Part shown: positions 39,100 to 48,285 of the stretch, piece by piece
Layout: each line of letters begins with the position of its first letter
Numbering within the stretch: the stretch's first letter is position 1
Source: Streptomyces sp. SolWspMP-5a-2
GTDB taxonomy: Bacteria > Actinomycetota > Actinomycetes > Streptomycetales > Streptomycetaceae
Assembly: GCF_900091845.1 (NCBI RefSeq)
Contig: NZ_FMCI01000175.1
Span: 54,521 to 118,520, forward strand
Reading direction: 5' to 3'
Length of the DNA: 64,000 nucleotides
Program-made: the position numbers and the translations under genes
The notes under the pieces: model-generated
Told to the model about the DNA's origin: nothing
Database searches by the model: none
The model's input: only the letters and a program-made list of their open reading frames with translations

Positions 39100-39135
39100 G
39101 AGGGCCGCCACCCCGGGTCAGGGGTAGCGGCCCTC
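39100..39135 (-). terminator. Original glnA terminator, now separated from glnA
   Basis: A 15-bp stem, GAGGGCCGCCACCCC against GGGGTAGCGGCCCTC, lies about 60 bp outside attL, where the glnA 3' flank must have been before insertion. Confidence 0.75.
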
Positions 39136-39192
39136 GTGCGCGCCGTCGGCCGTCGGGCCGGGGGGACCGGGCGAGCGGCCCGGCCCGGTGGG

Positions 39193-39206
39193 ATCACACG
39201 TCGAAG
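39193..39206. repeat. attL core (14 bp)
   Basis: ATCACACGTCGAAG is identical to 56768-56781, which is the end of glnA including its stop codon. To the left lies the former glnA 3' flank, to the right element DNA. Confidence 0.88.
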
Positions 39207-39603
39207 AAGTGATGTTGCGGCGCCGCTGCCTTGGAGCCCTGTTCGCAGGGTCGCTCTGACCAGCCGGAACGTCGTCGTTGTCTGTCGTTGTTGGTCGCCG
39301 CCGGCCACCCTCGGACGGCCCAGTGACGGCCCAGCCCAGGCGCCCGGCAGATTTACCAGCGGGCTCATTTCGCCCCCAATGACCTGCGCTCTTCCGTATC
39401 CTGGCTGCTGCCGGGGGACACCTGGGGGAGTCAGCATGATCAGAGTCGCGGCGCAAGATCGGCACCGGGCGCGGCGTTGAGATAGGCGTCACAGCAGAGC
39501 GGTGCGGACACCTGGTTGCCATCGCCGTTCGGATGAGTCACATAACGGGCAACGTCTTAGCAGACGACGAGACAGCCACTGCGCACCGGGAGGCGTCAAC
39601 TAG
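39207..39603. other. Left-end non-coding region of the element
   Basis: About 400 bp before the STAND gene. It contains a possible 14-codon open frame (39436-39480) behind a GGGGGAG site, which might be a leader peptide, and otherwise no gene. The promoter of the downstream cargo gene should lie here; no box was confirmed. Confidence 0.5.
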
Positions 39604-42030
39604 ATGAGCTCGCCCGACTATGACTTCAAAGAGCTATCACCCTATGACTTTGAAGTATTGGCACGTGACCTTTTATCCAGGCATGAAGATATTGTATATT
39701 CCACCTATGCCATCGGGCGTGATGGCGGGATCGACCTGCGGGCCCGTACGAGAAACGGGCTAAAAATCGCACAGTGCAAGCATACTCCAGACGCCAAGAG
39801 CGGGCGCCTTATAACTTACGCAAAGAAAGAGAAGGAAAAGCTCCTATCCTCGGGGTCGACTATACAACACTATTCTTTCATCACTACCGCCGAACTCTCG
39901 CCTTTGCTTGAAGATAGATTACTAACCGCGCTTTCCGGGGTCGCGGAAGAGGTTGAGGTTCACGGCCGAGGATGGTTAAACTCGATCCTTTCTCAGCATA
40001 GCGATTTGGAACGTCGCCATTTCAAGCTGTGGCTTAAGTCCTCAATGGCGATACAGGAGATGTTGCGCGGTGGCGTCTTCCTGCGGGGGGAATCCAGGGT
40101 ACGCAGAATTCAGCGCAACTATCTTAGGTTTGTTCACCATGACGCCTGCGATAGGGCTGAGGAAGCACTGGAATCCACCGGAATCGCGGTGATCAGCGGA
40201 TCTCCGGGGGCAGGAAAAACGGCGACAGCAGAGTACCTGCTTCTTCAATGGTGGCACCGCGGCTACCGCGTAATCGTCGACCCGCGCACCGTCGATAGCT
40301 GGTGGGAGTGGCTCGAGGATGACGTACCCACAATTTTCTTCTTCGACGACGCTTGGGGTCAGACACAGCTCCATGATCATGGGGCAAGCCACTACGATAG
40401 AGACTTCGCCGAATTTTTGGCGTCCATCGTTGAGAAGTGCACAGATTCTCGTTCAGAAAATTCTCGTGACAAGGTCGCCGTCATCACCACTAGGTCGCTC
40501 ATCTTGCACGACCTATTGCGTACTAGCGACTCCGCGAACCGAATTTTTGAAAATATCTCCACGTCAGTTGTACGGGTTGAACGTCTCCCCTCTGAAGTAA
40601 GAGCTCGGATTCTCTTCAACCACATAAATGCCGCGATCGATGACCAGAAGATCAGGGCAGAGTTGGCCGCAGGAAACTGGTGGGTCAACGTGTCTCTTCA
40701 TGCCAACTACTCACCCCGAATCATTGAACTCATCACCGCGAGGCGGGATTTCACTTCGGGACGGCAAGTTGTTGACGCACTCAAGGAAGCCTTGAATGAT
40801 CCTCACCAGATCTGGCAGCGGTCATTCATTTCCTTGTCCACCTTCGAGCAGTTCCTACTGTCCGTCCTGGCAGTTTCTGATTCTCGAGGAGTTGATCGCG
40901 ATCAGATCGTCAGGCGACTAAAGACCCACCCAGTTACCGAATTGAAAAATGCGATCAGCCGCTTGGTAGGCTCATGGATAGACCGCTCATTCGTGGCAAA
41001 AATTGAACTGCTAAACGTTACCGACCCTAGTCAGCGAGACTTTCTAGTCAACCACTTGTCTCGTGAGCCTCTAGCGTGCCTGGATGTGATTAGGAATTCT
41101 GCCACCGTCGAAGATCTAACAATTATGTGTGAGCGTGGTAGACCTCCCGAGGTTGTAGAGCAGCAAACACTCTTCACTCTCGATTCGGTTTCTCTGCGGG
41201 AATCGCTCGATGGGTGTACAGAATCGCTAGTGAAGACGCTTAGGCAACTGTGGGCACAAAAGCTCGATGAAGTGCGTGGCGACTTCCGTGACCCCCTTCC
41301 CCAGATTCTTTTCGTGGAAGCGTTTCAGACGCTCACGCGAGTTCTTATCTATCAAATCGATAGGTACGCAGCTCCGGATATGGACGCGTATGAACTCGAA
41401 TGCTGGTTTGAAGCTAGCATGCCCAATCTATTTTCGCTGCTTGATAGAGTCAAGGTCGAGTCCTACGCTGAGATTTTGGATGCCCTCTCTCAGATGTTGC
41501 ATGTCTTCATTGACCTAACAAGGCACAGGGTATTCCCTCACCCATACGGCGACATCGTGCACGGCCTTCGGCTCGCCATGGTGCAGGTCTGGGGTGAGTG
41601 GGAGGGGCAAGTTGCAGGCAGGGTAATTGAAGTTCAGCTCGTTGATGACATCTATGATGCGGTGATTAGCCACCCCGAGATTTTCTCAGAACTAGGGTTC
41701 ACGGAGTACGCCGACTCCTGCTTGGATATCGAGTCTCTTGATGAGGAGCTTACTAGTCGCATCGAAGACATTCCCTTCGAGTTTGATGCCACCGTCGGAG
41801 TACTCGAAGATCTGTTTGGGTGCACATTCCCGGAAGCCAGAAAGGCTCTCAAGGTATGGGAGGACGCGGAAGAACCGTATATCCCTGACGAACCCCTGTT
41901 TCCTATCGTGGACGCATCTGCAAGCGTAAGCCGCGAGGTAGTCATTCAGCGTTCTAGCGTCGATGTCCTTTTTAACTCTCTAGCTGATTCTATCGGTGCC
42001 GAGGGTGTTTCAGATGAATCTTCCCGGTGA
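39604..42030 (+). CDS. Mrr-like nuclease fused to a STAND NTPase (candidate anti-phage protein)
   Basis: An 808-residue protein. Residues about 8-75 look like an Mrr-type restriction endonuclease fold: YDFEVLARDLL, then GGIDLRARTRNG and IAQCKH, the G-x-D ... QxK form of the PD-(D/E)xK site. Walker A is ISGSPGAGKTAT near residue 198, Walker B IFFFDDAWG near 246, and a TTRS sensor motif follows. The remaining 450 residues are helical sensor-like sequence. This fits REase plus nSTAND3-type proteins related to the AVAST/Avs group, which recognise phage proteins and cut DNA. G+C is about 50%, far below neighbours, and rare codons are common: recent transfer. Specificity is unknown. Confidence 0.8.
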   Translation: MSSPDYDFKELSPYDFEVLARDLLSRHEDIVYSTYAIGRDGGIDLRARTRNGLKIAQCKHTPDAKSGRLITYAKKEKEKLLSSGSTIQHYSFITTAELSPLLEDRLLTALSGVAEEVEVHGRGWLNSILSQHSDLERRHFKLWLKSSMAIQEMLRGGVFLRGESRVRRIQRNYLRFVHHDACDRAEEALESTGIAVISGSPGAGKTATAEYLLLQWWHRGYRVIVDPRTVDSWWEWLEDDVPTIFFFDDAWGQTQLHDHGASHYDRDFAEFLASIVEKCTDSRSENSRDKVAVITTRSLILHDLLRTSDSANRIFENISTSVVRVERLPSEVRARILFNHINAAIDDQKIRAELAAGNWWVNVSLHANYSPRIIELITARRDFTSGRQVVDALKEALNDPHQIWQRSFISLSTFEQFLLSVLAVSDSRGVDRDQIVRRLKTHPVTELKNAISRLVGSWIDRSFVAKIELLNVTDPSQRDFLVNHLSREPLACLDVIRNSATVEDLTIMCERGRPPEVVEQQTLFTLDSVSLRESLDGCTESLVKTLRQLWAQKLDEVRGDFRDPLPQILFVEAFQTLTRVLIYQIDRYAAPDMDAYELECWFEASMPNLFSLLDRVKVESYAEILDALSQMLHVFIDLTRHRVFPHPYGDIVHGLRLAMVQVWGEWEGQVAGRVIEVQLVDDIYDAVISHPEIFSELGFTEYADSCLDIESLDEELTSRIEDIPFEFDATVGVLEDLFGCTFPEARKALKVWEDAEEPYIPDEPLFPIVDASASVSREVVIQRSSVDVLFNSLADSIGAEGVSDESSR

Positions 42031-42175
42031 AACACGTCGCTGCATTGCAAGCGACTCGAACCCTAGATTGGCACCTGACCTGCGCCGGTTGCGTCGCCAT
42101 CCGGCCCCCTCCGCGCGGCGGTGGTGAGTCGTGGGAGCCTTGGGGCGACGATGGGCGAGCAGAAAGGGAGAGCGA

Positions 42176-42637
42176 GTGTCGCAGCAGGTCAACCCTCGGG
42201 GAACCTTCCTAAAGATTGCCGACTCCATGAAGAGGCAGATCGAGGACGACCCGGACATGGCGGAGCTGCCGTCTCTGGCTGAGGTCATGCGCGACCATAA
42301 GGTTTCGCGGGGGGTCGCCCTCCGTGCGTTCGGCGTGCTGCGTCAGGAGGGTGTGGCCGAGCCGGTACCGGGCGAGCGGTGGCGCGTCGTACGCGCCGGG
42401 GCGCGAGTCGACCGGCGCCCGCTCGATCAGCGGGTTGCCGAGATCATCGTGACTGAGGGACTCAAAGCAGGGGAAGCGTTCCCGAGTGCTTCCGTGCTGG
42501 CCGAGCGGTTCGGGGTGTCACGTCCGACCGTGACCAAGGCGCTGGAGAAGCTGGAAGCCGCCGGCGTGCTGGCGGGTGGAGGGCAGGGCAGGGCGCGGAC
42601 GGTCCGCGCCATGCCGGCGCGAGAGGGGCGTTCGTAG
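42176..42637 (+). CDS. GntR-family regulator with two winged-helix units
   Basis: A 153-residue DNA-binding protein. Two tandem GntR-like winged helices are visible: residues about 8-65 (LPSLAEVMRDHKVSRGVALR) and 78-148 (PSASVLAERFGVSRPTVTKA). No ligand domain is present. The GTG at 42176 has AAAGGGAG upstream. Short GntR regulators of this kind (KorSA-type) control transfer genes in pSAM2-like elements, so it probably represses element functions. The following HD gene begins one base after its stop. Confidence 0.85.
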   Translation: MSQQVNPRGTFLKIADSMKRQIEDDPDMAELPSLAEVMRDHKVSRGVALRAFGVLRQEGVAEPVPGERWRVVRAGARVDRRPLDQRVAEIIVTEGLKAGEAFPSASVLAERFGVSRPTVTKALEKLEAAGVLAGGGQGRARTVRAMPAREGRS

Positions 42638-42638
42638 C

Positions 42639-43205
42639 TTGTCGACGTTGACTGAGTGGGCCTATCCCCTGGCTGAGTCGCTGCTCGCTGAGCCGCTGCC
42701 GCGACGCTGGAAACACTGCCTGGGGGTCGCTGAGAGGGCGCGCACCATCGCGCTCATCCTCGATCAGGATGCGGACCTGTTGGAGGCCGCGGCGGTTCTG
42801 CATGACATCGGCTACGCGCCGGATCTGGCCAAGACGGGCTTTCATCCTCTGGACGGCGCAAGGTATCTCCGGGACGTGGCCGATGCTGACGAGCGGATCG
42901 TCAACCTTGTCGCCCATCACTCGTGTTCATGGCTTGAGGCTGATGCGCGCGGCTTGCGTGCTGAGCTGGACGGGGAGTTTCCCCGTGAGAGCGAGCACCT
43001 GAACGATGCGCTCTGCTACTGCGACATGAACACGACCCCGGACGGCACGCCGACCAACCCCGTGGACCGGATCAACGAAATCACCGGGCGCTATGGGCCG
43101 GACAGTCTGATCGGCCGGTTCATCCGGCGTGCCGAACCCGAGATCCTCGCGTGCACATGCCGCGTCCTCGAACGGGCCGCCGCCGCCAAGCGTCAGCCGA
43201 TGTAA
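42639..43205 (+). CDS. HD-domain phosphohydrolase-like protein
   Basis: A 188-residue HD-fold protein: HCLGVAERAR gives the first His, LHDIGYAPDL the HD pair, and VAHHSCSWLEA the later His, as in nucleotide phosphohydrolases of the HDIG group. The TTG at 42639 is the probable start, immediately after the GntR stop, with GAGAGGGG upstream; the frame runs further but overlaps the GntR gene. Such HD genes are common passengers in AICEs. It overlaps the convergent Nudix gene by 13 bp. Substrate unknown. Confidence 0.82.
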   Translation: MSTLTEWAYPLAESLLAEPLPRRWKHCLGVAERARTIALILDQDADLLEAAAVLHDIGYAPDLAKTGFHPLDGARYLRDVADADERIVNLVAHHSCSWLEADARGLRAELDGEFPRESEHLNDALCYCDMNTTPDGTPTNPVDRINEITGRYGPDSLIGRFIRRAEPEILACTCRVLERAAAAKRQPM

Positions 43206-43666
43206 GGCACTGTGCGCGTCCGGTCCATAGCGTGCTCAATCCGGAGCCGCATCGTGGGGTGCACGTCCAGCGTCACCAGGTCCGCCGGGTCAATCCAGCG
43301 GACCTGAGTCGTCTCGTTGCTCGTACGAAGGTCGCCGCCGACCGGCCGGGCCCGGAAGCAAATGCTGAACTGCTGACGGACTTCACCATCGTCGTACTGC
43401 ATGACGTGCCCGGGGTCTGTGTAGAGGCCGGACACATCGACCACTTCCGCCCTGATGCCGGTCTCCTCCCAGACCTCACGCACCACCGTGTCACTGATGG
43501 ACTCCCCCACGTCGTGACCACCCCCGGGCAGGGCCCACCTGCCGTTGTCAGAACGCTGGATCATCAGCACTTGCCCCGCGTCGTTCTGGACGAAAGCAAC
43601 AACGGACGGCACCACCGAGTTGGCCGGCGGGGCGTCCGGGTCGTGCAGGTAGTCGATGCGTCCCAT
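43193..43666 (-). CDS. Nudix hydrolase
   Basis: A 157-residue Nudix protein. The Nudix box is complete: GGGHDVGESISD followed by VVREVWEETGI, with all catalytic glutamates. Nudix enzymes hydrolyse nucleoside diphosphate-linked compounds; the substrate cannot be told. A Nudix gene adjacent to a regulator is typical of AICEs such as pSAM2, where it influences transfer. It lies directly downstream of the XRE gene, with a 2-bp gap, so the two form an operon. Confidence 0.92.
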   Translation of the reverse strand: MGRIDYLHDPDAPPANSVVPSVVAFVQNDAGQVLMIQRSDNGRWALPGGGHDVGESISDTVVREVWEETGIRAEVVDVSGLYTDPGHVMQYDDGEVRQQFSICFRARPVGGDLRTSNETTQVRWIDPADLVTLDVHPTMRLRIEHAMDRTRTVPYIG

Positions 43667-43668
43667 GC

Positions 43669-44436
43669 TCAGGCTCCCGTGATGCTAGTGACGTCCTGAT
43701 CAGTGATCGGGCGTGCGTTGTCCCAGGTGTGATCGATGCTCTTCGCATACGTGTCGAAAAGACTCCCGCCGGGGAGTCGCCGCAGGTGCAGTACGGGCGC
43801 CATAAAGGCGCCGAGGCCGTAGACGTGCGGGTTGACGAGCATCTCGTCATTTGCCCGGTAGATCGAGTTGTACAGCGTCGAGTCGTGCAACCGGAAGCCG
43901 ATGTCCGGGTGGCTCCGCATGAGCGGCCGATACAGCATGAGCGCGTTGCGAATCTTGCCGTCCATGATCTGGTGCCCCTCGTCAACGCCGCGCTGCCGGA
44001 CGGCCGCGCATCCCGGGTCCCCGAGCATGATGCGCACCCGCGCCCCGGCTTCCACCTTCGCTTTTACAAGGTCGTGGAAGAGCGGATCTTCGGACAGGAA
44101 GAGTCCCGAGTAAACGAGGACGTCTAGGTTGCGCTCAGCACGTCCGTAGAGCTCTCGCCAAAGGCCAGCCGGCACCGTGTGGCGATGCGGGTAGACAGTC
44201 GCAATCTCCGCTTTGGTCAGATCGGTCGCACTGTCGACGGTCCGACCGTTGTCCCACAGTGCGGTCACGTCGACCTTGAGGGCTGCCGCCGTCGCGTACT
44301 GATGACGCAGGTACGGCACCTTGGCCTGAGTGATCCAGCGTTCGACCGTCTTGGGACTCACCTCGATCGCCTCAGCGAGGCTCTGCACGGTCATGCCACG
44401 GGCGAGGAGAGCGGTTCGTAAGCGCTCGTTCGGCAT
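43669..44436 (-). CDS. XRE-HTH regulator with DUF5919-like C-terminal domain
   Basis: A 255-residue protein. Residues about 5-60 hold the HTH (ALLARGMTVQSLAEAIEVSP, KTVERW). The C-terminal region has features of phospholipase-D-like or DUF5919 domains (VYSGLFLSEDPLFHDLVKAK, VRIMLGDPG) and a closing HTWDNARPI. ATG 44436 lies 6 bases after GGGGG; GTG 44442 is an alternative. It is transcribed leftward with the Nudix gene, away from a palindrome-bearing promoter region, and is likely an element regulator. Confidence 0.8.
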   Translation of the reverse strand: MPNERLRTALLARGMTVQSLAEAIEVSPKTVERWITQAKVPYLRHQYATAAALKVDVTALWDNGRTVDSATDLTKAEIATVYPHRHTVPAGLWRELYGRAERNLDVLVYSGLFLSEDPLFHDLVKAKVEAGARVRIMLGDPGCAAVRQRGVDEGHQIMDGKIRNALMLYRPLMRSHPDIGFRLHDSTLYNSIYRANDEMLVNPHVYGLGAFMAPVLHLRRLPGGSLFDTYAKSIDHTWDNARPITDQDVTSITGA

Positions 44437-44590
44437 CTTCACCCCCGGTGGGACGTCTAGGGACTTCTTGACCGTATCCAGAAGTCCCAGAGCTGTCCAC
44501 GCGTGAGGTAACCAACTCCCCTGACCTGCGGCGATCCTGAGGGTACGTCAAGACGTCCCGACGCGAGACCAAGAGATTGCGCCGCCGTAC

Positions 44591-44632
44591 TTGACGGGAC
44601 TATATGCAGTACCTGTAAAACAGGTACTGCAT
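44591..44632 (+). promoter_or_regulatory. Candidate promoter with overlapping 13-bp palindrome operator
   Basis: TTGACG at 44591-44596 and TGTAAA at 44614-44619 are spaced by 17 bp. A perfect inverted repeat, ATGCAGTACCTGT (44604-44616) and ACAGGTACTGCAT (44620-44632), covers the -10 region. A repressor bound here would block rightward transcription of the spread/transfer genes. Confidence 0.65.
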
Positions 44633-44763
44633 CGCACGGAGGAAAGCCCGCGAGGGTGAGTACGAAGGAAGCGGCCGCTGGTTGACAACTCCACACAGGG
44701 AACTGCCGGTAACCCGTGGTCCGCCTGCCCGAAGGGGTCGGAAACAAGGCGGAGAAGACCGGC

Positions 44764-44809
44764 GTGCCCCGTACGGCAGCCTGACCGGTTCGAGACCGGT
44801 CCGGGGCAC
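44764..44809 (+). other. tRNA-like stem-loop (acceptor plus T-arm only)
   Basis: GTGCCCC pairs with GGGGCAC at the outside; inside, GACCGG and CCGGTC enclose the loop TTCGAGA. The 46-nt element mimics a tRNA acceptor and T-arm but has no D or anticodon arm. An upstream stem TCCGCCT/AGGCGGA adds further structure. It could be a transcript hairpin, terminator or vestigial att site. Confidence 0.4.
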
Positions 44810-44934
44810 TTTGGCCGCTGCCAGCGGCCGTGCCGTGCCTGATACGCGGCTTCATCAACAACGGCGCGCGGCCCCGGGTGGCTAGACCCGGGACCGCTGT
44901 TGGGCCGTTTCACCTGCAAGGGAGACCACGACCC

Positions 44935-45204
44935 ATGGACCACATCGTCACGCTTCAGGACGCTGTTACCGCGTTCGCTCCGTGGATGGAACCGACGGAC
45001 GCCGAGCTGGACGCGATCGAGCAGGAGATGCCCGTCATCCTGGCGGACGTCGACCTGCTGGACGCACACATCGCCACCCTGGACCGCACCCCCTCCGAGC
45101 TGGACGGGCGGCGTATCCGCCGGGCCCGCCGCCGCGCGCTCGCCGCCCGGCTGGCCCTGGTCAACCGCACGACCGGCACGAGCCTGCCCGGCGGTGCCGC
45201 ATGA
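44935..45204 (+). CDS. DUF6284-like small AICE protein
   Basis: An 89-residue acidic/arginine protein: EPTDAELDAIEQEMPVILAD and DGRRIRRARRRALAARLALV. This pattern matches small proteins repeatedly found next to spread genes of Streptomyces elements (the DUF6284 type); function unknown. The ribosome site AAGGGAG lies 11 bases upstream. It is the first gene of a tightly overlapping operon (ATGA junctions) ending at 47696. Confidence 0.72.
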   Translation: MDHIVTLQDAVTAFAPWMEPTDAELDAIEQEMPVILADVDLLDAHIATLDRTPSELDGRRIRRARRRALAARLALVNRTTGTSLPGGAA

Positions 45205-45650
45205 GCACCCCGACCGGACAGACCCTGACCGCTGCACACGCCGAAGTACGGGCGGAGATCGCACGGACAGACAACAAGACCGCGCTGCTGCTGGCGTTCG
45301 TCGGCGCGGTCCTGGCCGGCGCCTGGACCATCGGCAGTGCCCTCCCGCTCAACGCCCCGGCCGTTGTGGTCGGCGTGCTGGGCATGGCGTTGCTGGTCGG
45401 TGCGGCGAGTGTGCTGCTGACGTCGGTGCGGCCGAACCTGAACGGCGGTCACGGGTTTCCGTTGTGGGCGACCCTGACCCCCGAGCAGATCACCGAGAGC
45501 CTGTCGACGGACCTCGCCGCCGACATCGCCAACCTGTCCCGGCTCGCGGTGGTCAAGTTCACGTGCCTGCGCCGCGCGGTCGACCTGACCCGCGCCGGCG
45601 GCGCCCTGCTCGTGCTCGCCGTGGTGCTGGCGCTCGGAGGTGCGGCATGA
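45201..45650 (+). CDS. PycTM-like membrane protein (Pycsar-effector family)
   Basis: A 149-residue protein. A cytoplasmic N-terminal helix (EVRAEIARTDNKTALLLAFV) leads into two membrane spans at about 27-68, and a third span closes the C-terminus (GGALLVLAVVLALGG). The ARTDxKTxxLLAF signature marks the family of the Pycsar effector PycTM, which depolarises membranes on cyclic pyrimidine signals. No cyclase gene is in the element, so a different spread-related role is equally likely. Start overlaps the previous stop. Confidence 0.7.
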   Translation: MSTPTGQTLTAAHAEVRAEIARTDNKTALLLAFVGAVLAGAWTIGSALPLNAPAVVVGVLGMALLVGAASVLLTSVRPNLNGGHGFPLWATLTPEQITESLSTDLAADIANLSRLAVVKFTCLRRAVDLTRAGGALLVLAVVLALGGAA

Positions 45651-46758
45651 GCGAGGGCCGTTCCCTGAACAAGGTGCAGATCGGTGTCCTGACCGCCGCG
45701 TTCGTGCCGATGCTTGCCACTGGTGTGGTCGGCGGGATCGGCACGTACAGCAACATCGGGCACGCCTACGGCACCGGCACTGCCCTGGGCGCCCTGGGTG
45801 CCGGTGAGGGTGCCACGGCCGTTCTCGCCCTGGTCCTGCTCGGCCTGACGCTGTTGGGGCAGTCGTCCCCGCGCATCATCCGCGCCGGTCTGTGGGCACT
45901 GCCGGCCGCCGCCGCCTCCATGGGCGCCATGGCGGCACCCGACCCCGGCCGCACCGTCATCTACGCGCTGACTCCGCTGGGCATGTCGGTGTCCGCTGAG
46001 GGCATGGCGTTCCTGGCCCGGCGGATCGTGGTGCACACCGACGGCCGGGACGCCGAGCACGAGCAGCGCACCGCCGACATCGTGCAGGCCCTCGCCTACC
46101 ACCGCGCCCGCGCCGTCCACCACCCGAGTGATCGGGTCAAGTGGCTCTCGGAGCGCAAGTCATGGCGGCTCGCCCGCAAGGTCGGAGTCGGAGACACCGC
46201 GCTGGGATCGAGTCTGCTGGACGTGCAGCGCCAGCGAGTCACGGAGGGCGCGGACGCTGCTCTCGCGTCGATGTTCGGCACCGCCGCCGCACTCCCCGCC
46301 CCGGCCGCGAATGCGGAGGAATCGACCGGAAGTAGTCGAGAACGGTCTACCTCTGACCAGCCTGTATCGAGCACGCCCACGGTCGTGGTGACACGGCTTG
46401 TGGTGCCCGACCCGGCGCCGGTCGACCTGGGCAAGTCGGGCGGCGGCATGAAGCCGATGCCCGCCGTCGTCCCGGCGGCGCGACCGGTCCCGATCGCCCC
46501 GCCGCCTGCTCGTTCGGTCCCGGCCGCGTCGACCCCTCGACGCCGGGCGACGGGTCGTGTCCCGGTCGCCGCGAAGTCGACCCGCACCCGCCGCACGCCT
46601 GAACAGCTCTTGGCGGAAGCGCGGAGGGCGACGGCCGGGTGGGCGGACGCTGAGGTGACCGGGGAGGGCATCCGCCGGGCCCTGCGTACCTCGCCCGCCA
46701 ACGCCCGCATGCTGCGTGACGCCCTGCTCGCCGAACGCGCCACTCAGGTGGTGGCGCC

Positions 46759-46762
<4 letters not shown>
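45647..46762 (+). CDS. Spread protein (DUF2637-like) with membrane N-terminus
   Basis: A 371-residue protein. Four hydrophobic helices in the first 130 residues (IGVLTAAFVPMLATGVVGGI, TAVLALVLLGLTLLG and others) resemble DUF2637/SpdB-type spread proteins of Streptomyces conjugative elements, which help plasmid movement between hyphal compartments. Residues about 130-210 are helical and basic; a proline/alanine/threonine linker (230-300) is followed by a small C-terminal HTH-like segment (TPEQLLAEARRATAGWADAE). It sits in the ATGA-coupled operon. Confidence 0.78.
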
Positions 46763-47369
<607 letters not shown>

Positions 47370-47373
<4 letters not shown>

Positions 47374-47696
47374 GCACGCTGCCCGTCTACCGGTGGCGCC
47401 TCGCCCCGGATGGCTACGCCACCCGCCGCCAACTGCGGGCCCGTGGCCTGCGCCCCGGCGGTCAGGACGTCGCCGCGCAGCTCGAACGCCCCCGTCGCCG
47501 GGGACGCTCGCCGCTGATCGCCTACCTGTACCGCGTCGACCTGGCCAAACCGGTCCGGCCCATGACGCCGGGCCGGTGGGCGGCGCTCGACAAGGCCAAT
47601 ACCGCCCGCCGCACCTGCCCCGAGTGCCGGCGCGATGCCGGATACGTCATCCCTGCCTCGCTCGGAATCTGCGTGCCCTGCCACGACACCATCTGA
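47370..47696 (+). CDS. RRQRL-motif zinc-binding protein
   Basis: A 108-residue protein of the group named for an RRQRL-like N-terminal motif, here TRRQLRARGLRPGGQDVAAQ. The C-terminus has CPECRRDAG and a later CVPC pair, a likely zinc ribbon. Such proteins accompany spread genes in Streptomyces plasmids and AICEs; role unknown. It overlaps the GGDEF stop by 4 bp. Confidence 0.8.
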
Positions 47697-47711
47697 CCTG
47701 AGAGGACACCG

Positions 47712-47954
47712 ATGGCCTACCGCTTCACCATCAACAACCGTGGCGGCGACTCAGCGACGTTGACCGCCGAGGCGGTCATCCTGCGGGCTGGCTCCGACCG
47801 TGCCGAGCCTGCCGTGGCCGTGCGGATCAGCGGCGGCGCGCAGAGTCGGTTGATCTATGTCCCGCTCGACCGGGTTGAAGAGCTGGTGACCGGCATCAGG
47901 GACACCGCGCGACATGCCGCCGCCGAGTTTCGTCAGGACCCGAGGAGCGTCTGA
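47712..47954 (+). CDS. Small hypothetical AICE protein
   Basis: An 80-residue protein, AYRFTINNRGGDSATLTAEA at the start and LDRVEELVTGIRDTARHAAA toward the end. It has a beta-rich head and a helical tail; no family is recognised. AGAGGACACC precedes the ATG. It is 15 bp after the zinc-binding gene and 2 bp before the next, so operon membership is certain. Confidence 0.7.
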   Translation: MAYRFTINNRGGDSATLTAEAVILRAGSDRAEPAVAVRISGGAQSRLIYVPLDRVEELVTGIRDTARHAAAEFRQDPRSV

Positions 47955-47956
47955 TC

Positions 47957-48274
47957 ATGCGTAACGCCGACATCCGTCGCTTGGATCGCGAGATCCAGGC
48001 GACACAGAAGAAGCTGGACGCGGTCCGCCGGGGTGAGTGGTGGCCGCTGAACGGCAGTGAGCGGCGGGCGATGGCCCGCGCCCTGGCCAGCGGCGCCTAC
48101 CGGGCCGGCCGTGGCCGCAGCACCGACCGCGCCGAACAGCGCATCGACACGCTCGGGTCGGCAGCCGAGATGAGGCTGACCGCCCAGTTGTCCGCGCTGC
48201 ACGCCGAGCGGCAGCGGCTGATCACCGAGGCCGCCCGCGCCAAGGCGGCCAAGAAGTGGTCCGGCTGGTTCTGA
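47957..48274 (+). CDS. Small coiled-coil basic protein
   Basis: A 105-residue highly charged protein with long helices (RRLDREIQATQKKLDAVRRG, LHAERQRLITEAARAKAAKK), likely coiled coil. No recognised domain. It ends the first transfer operon just before a hairpin terminator. Confidence 0.7.
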   Translation: MRNADIRRLDREIQATQKKLDAVRRGEWWPLNGSERRAMARALASGAYRAGRGRSTDRAEQRIDTLGSAAEMRLTAQLSALHAERQRLITEAARAKAAKKWSGWF

Positions 48275-48285
48275 CCAGCCACAAC

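Noticed and set aside
42639..43205. Starting the HD gene at 42576
   Set aside because: That would overlap the GntR gene by 62 bp and add an Arg-rich stretch; the TTG right after the GntR stop fits operon structure better.
44764..44809. A tRNA gene
   Set aside because: Only acceptor- and T-arm-like stems are present in 46 nt; no anticodon or D-arm can be placed, even when extending upstream.
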